Origin: Cunninghamia lanceolata | Taxonomy: Eukaryota > Streptophyta > Pinopsida > Cupressales > Cupressaceae | Assembly (NCBI GenBank): GCA_027924645.1 | Contig: BSBN01001752.1 | Span: 13,286,001-13,350,000 of the forward strand | Direction: 5' to 3' | Length of the DNA stretch: 64,000 nucleotides | Part shown: positions 21,978 to 34,150 of the stretch, one piece after another | How positions within the stretch are numbered: position 1 is the first letter of the stretch | Layout of the letters: each line of letters starts with the position of its first letter | Notes under the pieces: generated by a model | The model's database searches: none | What the model was told of the DNA's origin: nothing | Seen by the model: only the letters and a program-made list of their open reading frames with translations | Made by a program: the position numbers and the translations under genes

Positions 21978-24046
21978 CTATGAATTTTAAAAGTTTAGAG
22001 GTCATTTTCACAAGTTTAGATCTCGCTTGGGGTAGTAAATGGGTATACTGAAGGTTAGGAATAGTCCTTGGGAGTAAGTGTAGATAGGAATAGATAAAGC
22101 TTAGGTTGTGTGCCCAATCTTAGCTAAAAACATACCATTTGTACACTTGTTATTGCATAAATGGGTAATCAAGCTAAAGTGATTCTAAAATGAATGTGAA
22201 AAGTGTAAGGTATGCATTTTTCACCATTACATTTGCCTCCACTTTGACTTACATGCGAACTATCATGAGAATCCATTTTAAAGCAAATACAAGTAGTCAG
22301 TAGGAAAGTACATGCATAAACAAGTTAATGAAAGGATACTAATATAGATGAAGATTTTTCCTTGGTACTTATTCTCTTGAAATGAGTGCTCCATCTTGGA
22401 AAGGTTTTAAAAACAAAAAATGAAAGAAATGAGTAGCATCATGTAGAAATTTAAAACAATAATGTATTATTCATAATCAAAAAGAAAAGAAAAGAGAGGT
22501 AGGGATAGAGATACCACCCTTGAAGAAACATGGTGGATAAGTAACACCTTGGGGCACCCAAAGAGGTGCGATACTACCTGAAAATATATTTGAATCATGT
22601 GGTAGTCCTATGACCATTTTTAGATAAGAGGAATGTTAGTGATCTTACATGACACCCTCTATTTAGTTGCATACAAGGATGTAAATAGATTGGAGGAGAG
22701 TAGATAATATATAAAACAAGATAAACATAATAAAGGTTAGTGTTTATGGAAAATATGGTGTATGATCATAAAACCTCATAAATTATAGGCAAAAAATTTT
22801 CCCCCAATAATGGCCCTAGTAGGGCAATAAATATATCCATGAAATGCTAGACAAGGGTATCCTATAAGATCAAAAAAATGTGAGATATCATCATAAGCAT
22901 CATAATCATGTGAGTGTAAGATATAAGCACGGTAAACATAACTTGAAGAAATTGGATTAGTGTAAACTTGTACAAGATACACATAATATGCATGGGTGAT
23001 CTTGTAACCATGAAAAATAAAGATAGGAACTAGTAAAACATGTGATCAAAATGTGAAAGATAATCATGTGAATCATATGAAGGATCATGTAAATGTATCA
23101 ACATAAGAATATAAATGTAGCCTATTCTATAAAAATATTCCCTCGAGTGGGAGACACCATTAAATGAAGTATATTTATATGTCTCATAGAAATATGTAGA
23201 GAAAAAAACTCAACCAATTACATTTTTGTCACTAAGGAGATCATCATTGTCCCAATTGTGAGAATTAGAATTAATTGAATCAAGTAGTTGTATCTAATCA
23301 TGGTATGATTGTAGCATTCTTTTAGTAAAAGTGCTTGAAATATGTGGAATAGGAGATGGACTTGTTGTAATTAAATGTTGTTGTACCTTTGGAGTGGGCT
23401 CCACTTTTTCTTTTAGAATATTTTGATTGTTCTTTTGAACCCATTTGACGGTCATACCTTTAGAAAATTTAGTAATATTATCATCAAATTGAACCTTCTT
23501 TGGACTCTAAGGATAGGGATGGAACCATCCTAGCTTTGGTATATTTAGATGATGAGAAACATCTTTCCCTTGATTTAGTTGTAGTGGAGGAAAAGAATTG
23601 TAAGTTGCCCTTTTTCCTAAAGATCCTTAGGTGGAAATGAAGAGGGATTCATTTGCTCCTTATTTTTCCATTCAAATTTATCTTGGTTCTTTCATTGTAG
23701 ATGCATTTGATATAATTTGTGAACCAAATTTTGCATTTGTAGGGATCTTTATGTTATGCTCCTTACCATTGCATTCATAGAAAATGTCTTGGAGAGTTTC
23801 AACATGATTGACAAGTGTAAAAAGACCTGACTCAAAAATAGATACATATGCATCTTCTTCACTTTCACAACTGTTACTCCATGTACATATATTAAACATT
23901 GATATACCATGTAGAGGGTATTTCCTTAAATAGTTTCTCTAACCAAGGTCTTACAAAGGGGGAGATTGTTGCAAGTATGTGCTAACCAGTGTTGTCATTG
24001 ATGTCAACATGATTGTGTTGTCATTGGTGTCAATTGTGTCTTCTGA
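21973..24046 (-). repeat. Right arm of inverted repeat (captured SIRE-like segment)
   Basis: Reverse-complement match to 14700-14911 joined to 16995-18886. It includes, in plus orientation, a polypurine tract (23952-23965) and about 80 bp of LTR start (TGTTGCAAG, 23966 on), showing that the source was the 3' end of a SIRE-like element. The reading fragment 22776-22982 equals 17852-18058 apart from a few residues. It holds the uninterrupted site of the solo LTR at 23840-23844. Confidence 0.85.
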
Positions 24047-24649
24047 TATTGTTGTCAACACTTCAATGGACTCAAACATACTCTTCTCCATCCTTTATTA
24101 TGCTATATATATTTTATCTATCGTTATGTATCGCTTCTCTATCATAGAGACATGGTCGACCCAACAAAACATGGCATATATCCATAGGTACTATATCACA
24201 TACAATCTCATCCTTATATCTACGAATCTGAAAATCAACAATATATTGTTCACTTACCCACATATGATGATCTCCTTGCAACCAAGAAATACTTTAAGGG
24301 TTTGGATACTTTCTTCTCTTCAATTTCAGCTTCTCAACCATCTCTAATAACACCAAATTATCTATTCTACTGTTGTCCACAAGCACTCTACAACACTTTC
24401 CACTTGACTTGCAAATAGTTCAAAACACATTGCTCTTCTGGATGGGCTCTTGCTTCTCTTTTTGTGGCTTCAAAAATTATTTCTTCATCATAAAACATTC
24501 TCCTAGCTTCCAACACATTTTGTTAAACACTTTCCACACAAACTCAACCTACAACCTGCACAAAGCTCATAACCTAGTATCCGCAGCTTCACCACTTCTC
24601 TTTTCCACCCACAGGTCCTAGTGTAGACTCTACACGCTCAAGACCTCTA

Positions 24650-24661
24650 GCTCTGATACCA
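24650..24661 (-). other. Primer binding site (tRNA-Met) of the non-autonomous element
   Basis: The minus strand reads TGGTATCAGAGC, 2 nt from the LTR boundary at 24664. The exact motif shows the element could still have been copied by a Copia-type RT. Confidence 0.92.
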
Positions 24662-24663
24662 TT

Positions 24664-25883
24664 TGATGCAAGAGGTACTCCCTCTTGCTGCTACAAATGA
24701 ATTCTACAAAACAATACATAGATTGTAAACACAAATTTCTATATTTTATTCAACTCAATAACTCATTACATTACACTTTCAACAAATATACAAATTTGCA
24801 ACAAAAATATTTTTTTAATCCACATTCATGGTCTCTCATGGCCCCTCAACTTCTACAGAAAACTCCTTTCTTTCCCTCACACTCTCATAGCATTCTTCTT
24901 TGCTACATAAGCCCTCTCATGGGTTGAGATCTCCCAATCTCCCTCTGAGAAATCTATTTCAAAACAACAATCAAATTCTCTTTTAAACATTTACGGAATC
25001 AGCTATGCTTAGCTTTCCATCTTCCCCAACTTTTATTCACACAAAGACCAGCCAAATAGAAATGGCTTTCCATCTTTACCAAGTTTTAAACTCCCTCCAT
25101 TTCCAATGCCCTTTCAGCTCCTATTATATGTCTCTTTTCACTCATATTCCCTTTTAAAAGAGACTTAGGCACCTTCTTAGTTTTTTTTAATGTCTAAATC
25201 CTCTTATTTTGGATGCTCAAACAAGAAAATCTGCTCCTCAATTAATTTCAAAGGCCTTCTTTGGATTCTAAAGGAAAACATAATTAAAAAGAATGAATTA
25301 AAAGTTGAAGATTAGTTGTTAAACTTCCCTTAATGCCCAGCCAAATCAAATAACCAAAATGATGCTCTGAGTGTGCAAAATTGGGTGCCAGCAGGGGAAA
25401 AAAATGAAATTTCTTTGTTTTGCCTAAAAATTTGCCCAAAGGTGTGTTATGACCCCCTCAGGTCCTCCACAGAAGGATTTCACTTCAGCCTTCCAAAATT
25501 ATGAAATTTTAAAATTTCTGTAAACCGGCGACACACTTTCAGACTTAAAGACACAAATTTCTGACATTAATTTCTCCCAAACAGTAGAAGATATAACTTC
25601 GATTCTTTTTTCACATTTGAAATGTTACCTCCAAGAATGCCCCTGCAAAAGGATTTTACTCTAGATTTTCTAAATTTTTGGGAATAAATTTTACAAAACT
25701 GCCTACGGAATGTTGAAACTGTGAACCGGCGAAAGTTTGATTCTTGCAATTTTGTGCCAAATTTGAAGTTCTATGATGCTGAGAGATGCCAATGACCACC
25801 AAACCAAGTCAAAACATAAAACCAAACTTGAAAATATTTTTGGGTGATGTTGATTGCTACTCTGTCCAAATGCTCCCGCATCA
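24664..25883 (-). repeat. 5' LTR of the non-autonomous element (1,220 bp)
   Basis: tgatgcaagaggtactccct ... ctcccgcatca in plus orientation, followed by TSD aatgt at 25884-25888. It is the partner of 19927-21141. Confidence 0.92.
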
Positions 25884-25888
25884 AATGT

Positions 25889-26124
25889 ACTTTGCTCTAG
25901 TTCAAATCCATACCTACAAAACTTATCTTTGCACCTATGAAAATGAATCTGGTGCATGGAAATGAGTTCCCAACACATGAAATTTGATTGGCAGAGAATC
26001 GACAACTATTACAAATACACCTTAACTCAATGTACTTATGTCTGAAGTGGAGTGGTGTTGAGAGACAATATTTGTGAACTTGCTAAGCAAAGATTTATTT
26101 TCCTTTAGTCAAGCCCCTTGATAG
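25889..26124 (+). other. Short host spacer between two LTR elements
   Basis: Unassigned sequence between TSD aatgt on its left and gatag (26120-26124) on its right. It is the target DNA shared by two independent insertions 240 bp apart. No gene is visible. Confidence 0.4.
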
Positions 26125-26799
26125 TGTAAGGAATTTAAAGTAGCGGAAACAACTTCCTACACCAATATTGAGGAGAAACATTATGCAAAACTTTTAAAGC
26201 TAATCTAACAATTACAGAAATTCTAGAAGCACATTCAAAATATGAAATAAACAATGAAACACAAAACACCAAATATACGTGGGGAAAACCCTTTCAGGTG
26301 AAAAACCCCACTCCAAAATCCCACTCAATGTATTTCAAATCCAACAACAAGATTACATACACTTGCAGAGCAAGTTTATTATAGGAGTATCACTAGTAAT
26401 CAACTTTGGAAGAATTTCGGTAGCATAATAGTACCTGCAAACTCACATATGCAAACTATTCCTCAAGCCTCCAATTTATAGACTTCTAGCTATAGAAGAA
26501 ACCATCTCTGGTTTTACAAAACCATGTGCGAAACTTCTCAGCCAAGATTCCAATCTAAAAATAAGCTCTCACGTCCAAAATGAAATCCCCTATTTTTGAC
26601 CCTTATAGATGTCATAGAATCTATCATAATATGCCTAAAAATAGGCCTTCCATAATATACCACTATGTGGGCATCTTTTGACACCTAATTAACCAATTTT
26701 TAAAGCACCGACAATGTGTAACAGTTGTAGGAAAATATTAAATGAAAAATAACTATTATGAGAATATGCAGCAAGGTTGAGACACCTCATTTCCCAACA
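26125..26799 (-). repeat. 3' LTR of Copia-3 (675 bp)
   Basis: Plus orientation tgtaaggaatttaaag ... catttcccaaca; the outer end abuts TSD gatag. A TATA box (TATAAA on minus) lies at 26475-26480 and a U-rich-loop hairpin at 26279-26311. Confidence 0.94.
26279..26311 (-). promoter_or_regulatory. ENE-like hairpin in Copia-3 3' LTR
   Basis: Sense (minus): six-pair outer stem GTGGGG/CCCCAC, U-rich internal loop (TTTTTCA / TTTT), inner stem CC(T)-GAAA-GGG with one pair weakened. It is the best-preserved outer stem in the window. Confidence 0.55.
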
Positions 26800-26810
26800 T
26801 TCTCCCACTT
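26800..26810 (-). other. Polypurine tract of Copia-3
   Basis: The minus strand reads AAGTGGGAGAA immediately before the 3' LTR, identical to Copia-1. Confidence 0.85.
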
Positions 26811-27129
26811 GTTGAATACCTTGCAAGAGTCAGGGGAATAACACCATCATGGATCAACTACTATGGGCCAAAAGACCCATAGACTCGAAACACCACCTGC
26901 ATTTTGTTGTGCTCACGGGCTTAGTTAATGCATTTGCAACATTCACCATAGTCTCTACCTTTTTCAGCTTCACCCTGCCATCCTCGACCATATCTCTCAC
27001 GAAGTGATACTAAACATCAATGTGTTTGGTCATGGCATGAAAGTCAGGTTCTTCACAAGGCAGATTGTACTATGACTGTCACAATAAACTGTAACTACAC
27101 TCTATTTCAATCCAATATCTGAACACAAA

Positions 27130-28285
27130 TGCTTTAGCCAAATGGCTTCTTACATGCATGAGTAGCTGCCATGTACTCTGCCTCAGTAGTGGACAAAGCG
27201 ACCACAACCTGTTGCTTGCTCATCCAACTGATTACACCACCATTAAGAGTAAAAACATATGCACTGGTGGACCTTCTGCTCTTGACATCACCAACCCAGT
27301 CTGAATCCACAAAACCATGAATACTCAGGGAATGTTGATCTGCTGTACCTTGAAAACAAATAGAGTACTCTGCTTTACCCTACAACTATCTAAAGACTCT
27401 CTTAACTGCATCCCAATGCACTCTTCCAAGATTAGACATATAATGAGAAAGAACTCCCACTGCTTAGGCAATGTCTGGTCGTGTACAGACCATAGCATAC
27501 ATTAAGCTTCCAAATGCACTCTGGTAAGGCACTCTGCTCATGTCTTCCATCTCCGATAGGGATGTAGGACATTGTGAAATAGAGAACTTTGTTCCCAATG
27601 TAATAGGAACACAAAGTGGTTTACAATCCTGCATGTTAAACCTTTGCAAAACTGAACAAACATACTTACTCTGGCCAAGCCATAGCTTTCTGTTCTCACG
27701 ATCTCTTCTAATCTCCATCCCAAGTATGTGTTTTGTTGTACCAAGATCTTTCATTTCAAATTTTGCAGAGAGTTGAGATTTCAATTCTGCAATCAAACCT
27801 TTGCCTTTCCCAATAAACATGTCATCAACATATAAAACAATTACCAGGAGACAATCACCATCAAATTTAAAATATACACAGTGATCAGATTTAGATTGCA
27901 CAAATCCCAAACTCAACACATAAGTATCAAACTTCGGGTACCTCATCCTAGGACATTGTTTAAGGCCATACAGAGATTTATTTAACTTACAACCGAACTT
28001 GCTTTTACCTTTAGCCACGTAGTGCTCTGGCTATGTCATATAAATTTCTTCTTCCAAATCACCATGAAGGAAAGCAGTTTTCACATCCATTTGTTCAACC
28101 TCTAGGTCACAAGCTGCTGCAATAGATAATAAAAACCAAATGTATGTCATTTTAGAAATAGGAGAAAAGATCTCACCATAATCAATACCATCAACCTGAG
28201 AGTATCCCTTCATAACGAACTGTGCCTTATACTTTTCAACATTTCCATCTAAACCAATCTTTTTCTTAAACACCCATTTGCATCC
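27130..28285 (-). pseudogene. Copia-3 reverse transcriptase and RNase H (broken)
   Basis: From 28273 leftwards: YSQVDGIDYGEIFSP, QMDVKTAFLHGDLEEEIYM (catalytic Asp kept), a stop at 28028, SLYGLKQCPRM, then LYVDDMFIGKG (about 27825) with both Asp intact, FEMKDLGTTKHILGMEI, and YQSAFGSLMYAMVCTRPDIA ending in a stop at 27464. RNase H continues to about 27150 with GFVDSDWVGDVKSRRS and a canonical ALSTTEAEYMAATHAC. The RNase H part is better preserved than in Copia-1. Confidence 0.92.
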
Positions 28286-28294
28286 AACAGGTTT

Positions 28295-28996
28295 TCATCC
28301 TTCAGGCAATGGCACTAGGTCCCATGTACCATTTCTTTCAAGGGATGCCATCTCTTCATCCATGGCTATTTTCCAGGACTCTGCATCATTCATACCCAAA
28401 GCCTCTTGTTCAGATCTTGGTTCATCAATGTTAGTACTCAAAGCAAATATACACTTCCAATCATCAGGTGAATACCCATACCTTTCAAGTGGTTGCCTAT
28501 GTCTTGTAGACCTTTGAACAAGCTGAGGTGGAGGTTCTTCCACTTCTTCCTCCTCTTCTTCCTCCTCTTCTTCCTCTTCTGAAGATTCAGAGCTTGATAA
28601 GCTCTCCTCAACTTCTAGTCTATCTTGGGGTCTCGATTCAACTTTCTCAGGCGTAGAAAGAAGTTGAATCACATCCTTTTTCTGTTCAATTTCTTTATAC
28701 TATTCTAGCTGAAAAGTAATAGGAGAAGATTTAGTCTCTCTAAAAATAACTCTTCTGGAATAAATTACCTTATGTGCAACAGGGTCCCAAAGCTTGTATC
28801 CTTTCACACCATAGTTGTAGCCGATGAAGATACATTTGATAGCCTTAGAATCCAACTTTGTTCTCTTCTCCTTAGGCACATGTGCATATGCCTCACAATC
28901 AAAAACTCTCAGATGTCTAAGTGAAGGCTTTTTCCCTGACCACGCCTCCATTGGCGTTCTATCAACAAGCGCTGATGTAGGAGATCTATGTATCAA
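28295..28996 (-). pseudogene. Copia-3 integrase C-terminal region and acidic linker
   Basis: 28700-28996 encodes the conserved post-catalytic part (TPMEAWSGKKPSLRHLRVF, then GYKLWDPVAHKV). After a stop the linker 28295-28672 carries an uninterrupted Glu tract (14 Glu with one Val) from a cttctt-type microsatellite at 28545-28585, then QRSTRHRQPLERYGY and TWDLVPLPEG at the RT start. The Glu tract is longer than in Copia-1 and probably arose by slippage. Confidence 0.85.
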
Positions 28997-29688
28997 GTAA
29001 CAAACAGTGGCAACAACTTTAGCCCAAAACTTTTATTCTAGACCTGCTCCACTCAACATGCTCCTAGCCTTCTCCATCAACATTTTGTTCATTTTTTCTG
29101 TAACTCCATTCTGCTGAGGAGAATATGGAGTTGTCTTTTAATCCCACAATCTGTACAGTATCTGTCAAAATCTACAGAACAGTACTCACCGCCATTGTCA
29201 GTCCTCAAATATTTAATCTTCTTTCTAGTCTGAGTTTCTACCATAGCCTTAAACTCCTTAAAATGACTAAAAACTTTAGATTTACTCTTTAAAAAATATA
29301 CCCGTGTCCTCCTACTAAAATCATCAATGAAATTAACATAATAAACTGATTTACCAATAGAAGCAACATCAACAGGACCAAATACATCTAAATGGATTAG
29401 ATCCAAAATACATGAAGACTTATGAGAAGACGAGTAAAACTGAACGTGGTTTTGTTTGCCATAAATACAATGTTCATAGAAATTAAACTCTAGATTACAA
29501 TCATTCAACCCTTCAACAAGGTTCTTATTTTTCAGGGCTTTTAAACCCTTCTCTCCAATGTGGCCAAGCCTTTGGTGCCATAACATAGTCTTCTTTGTAG
29601 GCAACTTTGATTCAGTATACAAAGCACCCTTGGGTACCCAGAAGCCACGACCATTCACAGAAGAGGAAACCATCTCTTTTTTCAACAA
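28990..29688 (-). pseudogene. Copia-3 integrase catalytic core (frameshifted)
   Basis: His/Cys region LWHQRLGHIGEKG, CEHC partly changed to YEHC, then LDVFGPV (first Asp), RTDNGGEYCS (second Asp, about 29180). A frameshift near 29140 moves the reading to PQQNGVTEKMN, where the catalytic Glu is retained. The core from 29089 to 29688 is otherwise open. All three catalytic acids remain in the DNA, unlike Copia-1. Confidence 0.9.
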
Positions 29689-29999
29689 AGTAGTTTCTGG
29701 CTTAATTTTATCAGAAGTGTTATTGCACTCAACCGTGCATGCATCAAACTAGTACAATGTACCCAACCTGCTTCCTCTTGCTATCACCATAGCACCTCTC
29801 ACCATTTTCACACCTGTTTTAAAAAACTATACATGCACACCCGCATCTATTAGCTTGCTAACAGATAATAAATTTCTTGCTAGTTGGGATATGCAAGACA
29901 CCATCAAATCATCTAACTCTACCATCAGAAAAATTCACATGAATACTACCACAGCCAATAATGTCAAGGAAAGAATTATCACCCAAATACACCTTACCA

Positions 30000-30933
30000 C
30001 CATCATAGTTTTCATACTAAACCAGTTTATGTTCAGAGTCATGTGGAAAGATGCACCTAAGTCTATCAACCATGCATTATCACCTGCATGAGTGGCCAAG
30101 GCTGCAATAAAGGCATCTCCATCTTCTTTCTCGAATTCAGAATCAGAATCTTGCTTCTTCTTCTTCTTCTTCTTCTCTTCTTTACATTCCTTTCGGAAGT
30201 GTCCAGATTTGCCATAGTTCTAGCATATTGCCTTGGACTTACCAGGAGATTTTGATCTCCCCTTATTCTTGGACTTAGAACGGCCACACTGCTTCTCATC
30301 TTTGCCACATTCTTTTGGTCTTCCTCGAACACTCAAAGCCTCTTTGGCATTAAGAGAGACCTTCCTTCTCATTTCCTCAGAGAGTAGAGAACCAAAAACA
30401 TCCTCCATCTTCAAGATGACTGAAGTGCTCCCAATGGCCATGACTAGGCTGTCCCATGAGTCTGATAGTGAATGTGCAACAAAGTTTGGCACCTTTCTTC
30501 TTCATCCATTTTCACCCCAGCTGAGGTCAACTAAGTCACCAACATATTGAAAGTTTCTAGATGCTTAGAAATCCGTCCACCTTCTTCCATTCTCAAGGAA
30601 TACAACTTCTTCCTCAAGAAAATCTTGTTTACTAGAGATTTGGCTTGGTATATCTCACTCAGCTTCTTCTGGACATAGCTTCTTCGAAGTGGATTATTTA
30701 TGGACATTTATCAGAATTGAGTCTGTAAGGCACAATCTTATGAGACCTTTATCTTTTCTATCCATCACATCATATTGTGCAGCCAAAGTTGGATCCGTAG
30801 GCCTCTAGATTTTTTCATCCACCGCATCCCATAGATCCCAATCAATCAACAGATCTTCCATCTTCAACTTCCACATTTCAAAATTTGTGTCAAAAAACTT
30901 CTCTACCTCAATCCTCCCAGATGTGCTCACCAT
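30000..30933 (-). pseudogene. Copia-3 gag and aspartic protease (broken)
   Basis: Gag starts at the ATG at 30931-30933 (MVSTSGRIEVEKFF), matching Copia-1 in position relative to the primer site. The capsid region is broken by stops and shifts between 30500 and 30830. The zinc knuckle near 30200 reads C-stop-N-Y-GKSGHFRKEC: the second Cys is Tyr and a Trp is a stop, so it is destroyed. A Lys-rich run follows, then WLIDLGASFHMT, where the protease DSG has become DLG. Confidence 0.86.
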
Positions 30934-31044
30934 CTGAAAAATATCCGCAACAAGATCACAAAGTATCCTCTGCACAAGCTCCCACTCAAACCTTGATTAG
31001 CATAAAAAACCCAACAACCCACAACTAAAACCAAAGGTGATCAA

Positions 31045-31056
31045 GCTTTGATACCA
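31045..31056 (-). other. Primer binding site of Copia-3 (one mismatch)
   Basis: The minus strand reads TGGTATCAAAGC; the family form has G in place of the ninth base A. It sits 2 nt inside the 5' LTR end at 31059. Confidence 0.88.
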
Positions 31057-31058
31057 CT

Positions 31059-31732
31059 TGTAAGGAAGTTAAAGTAGTGGAAACAACTTCCTATGCCAAT
31101 CTTGAGGAGAAACATTATGCAAAACTTTTAAAATTGATCTAACAATTACAGAAATTCCAGAAGCACATTCAAAACATGAAATAAACAATGAAACACAAAA
31201 CACCAGATATACATGGGGAAAACTCTTTCGGGTGAAAAACCCCACACTCTAAAAGCCTACTCAATCTATTTCAAATCCAACAACAAGATTACATACATTT
31301 GCAGAGCAAGTTTATTAAGTATCACCAATAATCAACTCTGGAAGAATTCCAGCAGCATAACAGTACCTGCAAACTCACATATGCAAACTACTCCTCAAGC
31401 CTCCAATTTATAGACTTCTGGCTATATAAGAAACCATCTCTGGGTTTACAAAACCATGTGCGAAACTTCTCAACCAAGATTCTAGTCTAAAAATAAGCTC
31501 TCACATCCAAAATGAAATCCCCTATTTTTGACCCTTACAGATGTCATGGAATCTATCATAATATGCCTAAAAATAGGCCTTTCATAATATACCACTATGT
31601 GGGCATCTTTTGACACCTAATTAACTAGTTTTCAAAGTACTGACAATGTGTAACAGCTGTAGGAAAATATTAAATGAAAAATAACTATTACGGGAAATAT
31701 GCATAAAGGTTGAGACACCTCATTTCCCAACA
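31059..31732 (-). repeat. 5' LTR of Copia-3 (674 bp)
   Basis: Plus orientation tgtaaggaagttaaag ... catttcccaaca, followed by TSD gatag. TATAAA (minus) at 31407-31412. Confidence 0.94.
31214..31244 (-). promoter_or_regulatory. ENE-like hairpin in Copia-3 5' LTR
   Basis: Outer stem TGGGG/CCCCA, U-rich internal loop, inner stem weakened by one C-to-T change (ctc for ccc) relative to the 3' LTR copy. Confidence 0.45.
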
Positions 31733-31737
31733 GATAG

Positions 31738-33734
31738 ACTGATTTAATGGTGATAAACAAATATCGAAGACAACATGCAAGCATCTAGTATACTGAAGAT
31801 GATGCGAGTAGATGATGTAATTAGTATGCTCTATGATGTTCTCATATAAATTTCCTTAATGATCCTAAGTCAATTCTAGATAATTGCATATGAATTAGAG
31901 CATGTTGCATGTCCTTAAATGCAACAACATGGTACACAAATCCATAGATATGTGTGCTAGGTCAGCTCACAACAACTAGTAGGAAGAAGTAGACAAGGTT
32001 TAATTAAAATTATGAAATTTAAAAGTTTAGGGTTCAAATATTTGTGTACGCAAAACTAACCCAGGGCAATTCTATACTCATGGATTTAAACTAAGGTGGC
32101 GAATAAAATATCTAAAAATAAAAACAAATTCTTAAAAATAAAAAATGACGAAAAAAAGAAAAAATAAGATCGTGAATCAAATTTCATATAAGAATATAGC
32201 AATTATAAACTTGTTATTGCATAAAGGACATTTTAATAGAAATGGGCCCAAAGAATAAGGAAAAGGGCATGGTTATGAGATTTTCACAGTTCCAAACTTA
32301 CATAAATGACAAACTTAAATAAATGACAAATGACTTTTTTGGGCATGGTTATGAGAATTTCACCATTACAAACTTACATAAATGACTTATTCCACTTCAA
32401 AATTCTCACCCCTAGCTAATTTCAATTATTCTCATCACTTTTAACGAACAATTTCCTTTGTCGAGCAAATCTAATTCTTCATGTATGGCTTTTCAATACA
32501 GTATAAATTCCATTTATAAAAAAAGGCTCATCATTGTACTGTGAATTTCAATTTGCAGACACAAATATTCTTTCCAAACACTTATAAGTTTATCCATGTG
32601 TACTGCATTTCAATTTGCAAAGCACAAATATTCTTTCCAAGCATTTAATACAAAGCATATGAACACTTGTAATAAATATATTGATTGACATATCCCATCC
32701 ATATATACAGTGCAATGAAGAAGAACAAAAGTTATTGAGGCTGTGTGAAAAGAAGAGCTTTTGCATGTCCCTGAGTTGAGGGCATGTGGGACAATTTTGT
32801 TAAAGGAGAAACATAGGGATCATCTTTCAAAATAATGCTTTTTTAAAACTATCCTCGTAAAATTCCCCCACCATTCAATTATATTTATACCACTTCATCA
32901 TTATCCATTCTCCATCTCGTAGAAAGGAAGATAAAAATTTTGGGGCTTTAAAAAGTGGAGACAGAAATTCAAGACATACATTCTTGGCACTCATAATTAT
33001 TTGACAAAATATTTCTTTTGCAGGGGAAAGAAATATGGCATGATTCCTGTCACACGACTGGACTAAGTTAGCAGGTTGGTTTGCAGCCTGGAAGTCAGTG
33101 ACGACTGTAAAAGGACAGCCCATTGTTGTTCCTTGAATAGTAGGAATGATAGGAATATATTTAAGTTTTAGTTATGGTTTTTTGGGTTGATGGAATTAAT
33201 TGTTATAATATTATCAAGTCATCTTTTGGTTAAGTTATTATAAGTAGGGGTTTCAGTTTATAGAGATTTTTTGGAGATTCCAACTTTGAAAAATGGCGAA
33301 ATTAAATACCATTATCTTCACTAATTGAACTCAACCAATTAAACTAAAGTTATTATAAGTAGGGATTTCAATTCATTTGTCAAAAATATATAGAGATTGA
33401 ACTTGGTTCAATTGCACTTCCTAAAAATTTAAAAATGGAAATCAAGAAGCTTACCATCATCCTCACGAATTGAACTCAATTGGAATTGAACTATAACCCT
33501 TATGTATTGATTTTTTTTAATTATTTAAATTATTTGTAAAGTTTTTATTTTTTTCCTTTCCTTTAAGAAGAGAAAAAAAAAATTATTCAAACAATAAATC
33601 TTAGAGACCAAAAACTAAAAAATTGTGCACCAACACAATATAATAATTTCAATTCACCAATATGTAACACTAAGGGAGAGAATCGATTTATTAGTGGGTG
33701 TCTCTTTTAACTTGTTTTGAATAAATGTTGAAAT
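31738..33734 (+). other. AT-rich host-like DNA with short local duplications
   Basis: No gene recognised. Small direct duplications are visible: a gggcatggttatgag block at about 32265 and 32342, a caatttgca...ttctttccaa block at about 32551 and 32610, and a ttattataagtagggg block at about 33236 and 33349. An open stretch of 82 codons on minus (32875-33123) has no motif and is probably chance. Confidence 0.4.
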
Positions 33735-34150
33735 AAACTTTCAAAAGGAAAATAAACTTTCCTTTATGGGTGACCTAGGCTAACCCAATAAAATGCATAC
33801 ATATAAAGCACAATTAATTTAGGTTAATTACATGTATGTTGAGAGTTGGTTAATTGATATTAGTGCCTTGAAAATTGAACAAGAAAGAAGATGATACTTA
33901 GTTTGATAATCAAAGAATGATGTTAAATGGATAAGCTTCTAAAGTCTATCTCAGGTTAGACCTAGGAAACAATACCTCTTTATCAATGGAATTGCCTAAA
34001 ATTATGCACTAGATCTATGTCATGTCAAAGGACAAGTTCGTCAATTTGGGACGAATTCATGACTACAAATTTGTACTTGTGCTCTAGATTCAACCAAACA
34101 ATTTGTAAGGTTCTTCTCTATAATTTCACCAAATACATGGTTCTTCTCTG
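33735..34150 (-). repeat. Candidate 3' LTR portion of the Gypsy-like element
   Basis: Shares about 400 bp with 48420-48840 in the same orientation (blocks ggtgacctaggct, ttagtgccttgaaaattg, aagatgatacttag, ggataagcttct). Strongly diverged, with many small indels. Confidence 0.55.

Larger units (their letters stand above)
19927..25883 (-). mobile_element. Non-autonomous LTR retrotransposon with captured antisense segment
   Basis: Two direct LTRs (19927-21141 and 24664-25883) with TGATGC...GCATCA ends bracket a 3.5-kb interior. A perfect 5-bp duplication aatgt lies at 19922-19926 and 25884-25888. A tRNA-Met primer site sits 2 nt inside the right LTR, so the element reads leftwards. No protease, integrase or RT motif is present; the interior holds one acidic ORF (21549-21977) and an antisense copy of SIRE-like element sequence (21973-24046). 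It fits a large non-autonomous LTR derivative moved by a partner's enzymes. A clear polypurine tract was not found beside the left LTR. Confidence 0.9.
26125..31732 (-). mobile_element. Copia-3: structurally complete Ty1/Copia element, TSD gatag
   Basis: It has two LTRs (26125-26799 and 31059-31732), a perfect 5-bp duplication gatag (26120-26124 and 31733-31737), primer site, gag, protease, integrase, RT, RNase H and polypurine tract, in Copia order on the minus strand. Proteins resemble those of Copia-1 and Copia-4. By eye the two LTRs differ at several percent of positions, mostly transitions, so it is not recent. It is coding-dead through stops and frameshifts, but it is the only complete Copia element in the window. 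Confidence 0.96.

Noticed and set aside
32875..33123. 82-codon minus-strand frame
   Set aside because: No recognisable family and no flanking gene signals; length is within chance for AT-rich DNA.
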